Of a stretch of 7,434 bases of DNA, positions 5,230 through 7,434 are shown in pieces. This DNA comes from Candidatus Bathyarchaeota archaeon. GTDB lineage: Archaea > Thermoproteota > Bathyarchaeia > Bathyarchaeales > SOJC01. A program made the translations under genes and the position numbers. Position 1 is the first letter of the stretch. Each line of letters starts with the position of its first letter. The stretch covers positions 1-7,434 of the forward strand of contig DAOWHM010000036.1 of NCBI GenBank assembly GCA_030641425.1, read 5' to 3'. The notes under the pieces were generated by a model. That model was given only the letters and a program-made list of their open reading frames with translations. It was not told where the DNA came from and did not search any database.

Positions 5230-6225
5230 ATGCTGCCGATTCAGGATCTGACAGCCCTCCTTGATCGCGTAAACGCAAGGTTCATCCTTCTATTATGTCA
5301 TCATAATGCTGATCCCGATGCAGTAGGAGCTGCTCTTGCCCTTTCAAGTTTGCTGCAGCGTATTCGTCCTCGACTAAGAGTTGAAGTAGCGGCTGCAGAA
5401 GGTCCAAGTAGACTTTCACGTTGCATGTTGACAGCTTTCTCATGGGATCTGACACAGGATCCTCAGATTGAAGAAGCTGATGTAATCATATTACTGGATA
5501 CTAACACCATCCAGCAGTTGGGGGATTGGGCTGGAAGAGTTGAAGCTACAAAATCTCCAATTGTTGTAGTTGACCACCATGCAAGCCATCCTGAGACTGA
5601 ACTGTTGGCAACTTTGTCCATTGCTGACGAGGTCGCTTCTTCCACTTGCGAAATCATCTTCAGGTTCTTTATGGATATGAATGTTAGGATCACAGAGGTT
5701 GAAGCCAAGTTAATGTTTTTGGGCATAGCGTTTGACACGCGCCACTTCATCTTGGCAAACTCGACAACTCTTAAGATTGTAGCTGATCTTATTGATTCGG
5801 GTGTGAAAGCCCAGGAAACATTATCACTGCTCTCAATGCCGATGGAGGAGTCTGAACGCATGGCACGTTTGAAGGCTTCAAGGAGGATCCGACTTATTCG
5901 GGTTGGGAACTGGATTGTTGCCCTCTCTCATGTTGGTGCGTATCAAGCTTCTGCTGCGAGAGCACTAGTGTCGCTAGGAGCTCATGTTGCAATTGTGGCA
6001 GGACAGAGAGGCGATAAGCTCAAAATTAGCATGCGAGCCTCTCATGAGTTCCATCAGGTGGCAAAGGTGCATCTTGGACGAGATTTGGCAAAGCCATTAG
6101 GAGAGCATTTTCAAGGTATGGGTGGTGGCCATGCAATGGCTGCTGGGGTTAATGGCATTGGGAATTTGGAAGCATGTTTTAAGTACTCTATCAAGCTGCT
6201 GAGGAGGAGGATAGGAAATGTCTAA
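5230..6225 (+). CDS. DHH-DHHA1 family phosphoesterase (NrnA-like)
   Basis: This 331-residue metal-dependent phosphodiesterase-type protein has all DHH catalytic motifs: H24-H25-N-A-D28-P-D30 (motif I), D90 in LLDTNT (motif II), D115-H116-H117 (motif III) and D169 in GIAFDTRHF (motif IV). The C-terminal DHHA1 domain ends with GMGGGHAMAAG (296-306), the substrate-binding glycine-rich motif. This layout is shared with NrnA-type enzymes, which degrade short oligonucleotides and dephosphorylate pAp, and with GdpP-type cyclic dinucleotide phosphodiesterases. The actual substrate cannot be read from sequence. Two Mn ions are expected in the active site. No membrane segment is present, so it is cytoplasmic. 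The ATG at 5230 follows an in-frame stop by one codon and lies 19 bases after the DUF3194-like gene; the ribosome site is weak. It is the last gene of the run. Confidence 0.92.
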   Translation: MLPIQDLTALLDRVNARFILLLCHHNADPDAVGAALALSSLLQRIRPRLRVEVAAAEGPSRLSRCMLTAFSWDLTQDPQIEEADVIILLDTNTIQQLGDWAGRVEATKSPIVVVDHHASHPETELLATLSIADEVASSTCEIIFRFFMDMNVRITEVEAKLMFLGIAFDTRHFILANSTTLKIVADLIDSGVKAQETLSLLSMPMEESERMARLKASRRIRLIRVGNWIVALSHVGAYQASAARALVSLGAHVAIVAGQRGDKLKISMRASHEFHQVAKVHLGRDLAKPLGEHFQGMGGGHAMAAGVNGIGNLEACFKYSIKLLRRRIGNV

Positions 6226-6237
6226 TCCTTCATGCCT

Positions 6238-7434
6238 TCAGCAAGACCGGTCACGTAGAGGGTTCCTCTTTCGATGTATAGATAGAGAGGAAATGAAGGT
6301 TTTTTCATCGTGTTTTATTGCTGTCGCTTTGGATATGGCTAGGAGCAGAGTGAGAGTCACAAAAAGAAGTAACATAATCTGCGTTGGAAGCTCTGGGATG
6401 ACACCGTAAATATAATAGTCTCCTGCATTATCGCGTGTTGCGGGGTTTTCTGCGTTGTCATAAGAGATTATTTTGTATTTTACTGAGGTTCCTGCAAGTT
6501 GTCCTGGAATGGTGGCTTCATAGAGTCCGGTTGTGGAGTTATAGATCATTGATATATTTGACCAAGATCCATCGTTCAAATTGTATGACAATGTTGCATT
6601 TTTCACCCCACTACCATCATCGGTGATGTTCACTGAGATCTTTACTGGTTGTCCTGACAAGATGTCGCCACTAGGTTTTCTTGAAGGAGTTCCAATTTCC
6701 GGGGGTGACGAGTCGCTTTCTGAAGCCTCACCAGTATAAGCGTAGAATACAAGTTCAGGGTCGTTGTAGACTCCATATCCATCCCATTTTTCGAACTCAA
6801 CAGTTAAGAAGTACATCATTGCTGAGATGTCGAAGCCTGCTGATGATTTTCCCGCGTCTGATTCGAAGCTAGCTTCGAAGGATCTTATGGGCGTGGTTCT
6901 GCTTGATATGTTGAAGGTTCTGATTGTGTCATTTGCTGAAATGGGTTTGTACCAATTATAGGTGCTTCCTAATCTGACGCTAGCGAAACTTGCGTTTGCT
7001 AATGTGGATGTAACATCAAATGTTGAGGATTCAGTGACGTTGTCATTTTCCAGTGTTTCGCCTTTTTCATCCATTACGTTCCACGCTAAGTCGGTGAAAG
7101 CTGTGACGTAGTAGTTAATGGCTAAGCTTCGGTCGAGGAATACCTCGTTACCTGTTAAGTAGGTGCTTACGTTGTTTACTGTTTGTTTGCGCCCGTCGAT
7201 TACGAAGGGTTCTATGTTCCAGTTTCCAATTTGCTGGTCAACTTTCATGGAAGCAGTGTTGGTTCCAACGCTTTCGGTTGCGTTGGCGCTGAAGTGAATG
7301 GTGAACGCTAGTTCGTCCATGGTAGTTTTTGTGGGTTTGTTCATGAAATTGGGTTGATCAAAGTCTGCACCATGTACCATACCATCCCACCATCCCCACA
7401 TGGAACGATCATCTTGGAAGGGGAATAGGGTTCC
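6238..7434 (-). CDS. C-terminal part of a cell-surface protein with Ig-like domain and IPELP membrane anchor (5' partial)
   Basis: The frame is open to the window edge, so the N-terminus and any signal peptide are missing; an ATG at 7401 is internal (preceded by GTLFPFQDDRS). Of about 398 visible residues, the first 240 are Ser/Thr/Asn-rich extracellular-type sequence. They carry many N-glycosylation sequons (for example NAT, NVS, NVT, NDT, NIS), as in archaeal surface glycoproteins. Near the end is an Ig-like or fibronectin-like beta domain beginning at SSPPEIG and including ISVNITDDGSGVKNATLSY, GLYEATIPG and YKIISYDNAEN. It is followed by VIPELP and a hydrophobic segment (QIMLLLFVTLTLLLAIS). 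This resembles PEF-CTERM-like archaeosortase signals or a simple C-terminal anchor. Unusually, about 30 mostly charged residues (KATAIKHDEKTF... to RDRSC) follow the anchor. It converges on the DHH gene with 12 bases between. Confidence 0.85.
   Translation of the reverse strand, partial: GTLFPFQDDRSMWGWWDGMVHGADFDQPNFMNKPTKTTMDELAFTIHFSANATESVGTNTASMKVDQQIGNWNIEPFVIDGRKQTVNNVSTYLTGNEVFLDRSLAINYYVTAFTDLAWNVMDEKGETLENDNVTESSTFDVTSTLANASFASVRLGSTYNWYKPISANDTIRTFNISSRTTPIRSFEASFESDAGKSSAGFDISAMMYFLTVEFEKWDGYGVYNDPELVFYAYTGEASESDSSPPEIGTPSRKPSGDILSGQPVKISVNITDDGSGVKNATLSYNLNDGSWSNISMIYNSTTGLYEATIPGQLAGTSVKYKIISYDNAENPATRDNAGDYYIYGVIPELPTQIMLLLFVTLTLLLAISKATAIKHDEKTFISSLSIHRKRNPLRDRSC
6263..6305 (+). 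terminator. Possible hairpin plus T-run terminator for the GTPase-DHH operon
   Basis: TTCCTCT at 6263-6269 is the reverse complement of AGAGGAA at 6286-6292, and two more inner pairs (T6270-G6285 wobble, T6271-A6284) extend it to nine base pairs with a 12-base loop. T6 follows at 6300-6305. It lies about 40-80 bases past the DHH stop, inside the tail of the convergent surface-protein gene. Archaeal termination depends mainly on the T-run, so the hairpin may be incidental. Confidence 0.35.

Noticed and set aside
5463..5861. Minus-strand open frame of 132 codons inside the DHH gene
   Set aside because: It is antisense to the catalytic DHH motifs and has no ribosome site or recognisable protein features.
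6435..6872. Plus-strand open frames across the surface-protein region
   Set aside because: They lie fully opposite a long, coherent minus-strand coding frame with clear Ig-like and anchor features, and their translations show no domain pattern.
1..7434. CRISPR arrays, insertion sequences, integrase sites, toxin-antitoxin or phage modules
   Set aside because: No regularly spaced repeats, terminal inverted repeats, transposase or phage-type proteins were seen on either strand.

Overview
The window looks like a piece of an archaeal chromosome. The strongest evidence is a run of same-strand genes that is distinctly archaeal: a Ygr210-type TGS GTPase, the KEOPS subunit Pcc1, prefoldin beta, a DUF3194-type protein and a DHH-DHHA1 phosphoesterase. 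Box A-like AT-rich promoters, several TTG starts, and a cell-surface protein ending in an IPELP-plus-membrane-anchor tail agree with this. The style (zinc-ribbon membrane proteins, PEF-like surface anchors) suggests a Bathyarchaeia or other Thermoproteota-type genome, but that placement is inference from memory, not a computed phylogeny.

Layout. Positions 2-292 hold the C-terminal end of a membrane-anchored beta-rich (p24/GOLD-like) protein. It is followed on the same strand by a small HEYIH putative metalloprotease (346-855) and a zinc-ribbon protein with two membrane spans (969-1304). The zinc-ribbon gene runs convergently into, and overlaps by 25 bases, a minus-strand membrane protein with HHPxC and CxxC motifs (1280-2245). 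Upstream of that gene on the minus strand is a small acidic helical protein (2322-2654). Positions 2655-2910 are a divergent intergenic region with candidate promoters and an 8-base inverted repeat.

Positions 2911-6225 form the information-processing cluster, with gaps of 82 and 57 bases, then a 14-base overlap and a 19-base gap, so it is probably one operon. Its members are tied to translation (GTPase), tRNA t6A modification (Pcc1), protein folding (prefoldin beta), an uncharacterised conserved protein (DUF3194-like) and phosphodiester hydrolysis (DHH). The right edge carries a minus-strand, N-terminally incomplete cell-surface glycoprotein-like gene (6238-7434), which converges on the DHH gene with 12 bases between them.

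No tRNA, rRNA, CRISPR array, insertion sequence or phage gene was seen. Most of the window is ordinary core archaeal content. The points most worth a second look are the uncharacterised families (HEYIH protein, HHPxC membrane protein, DUF3194-like protein) and the dyad element in the divergent promoter region.
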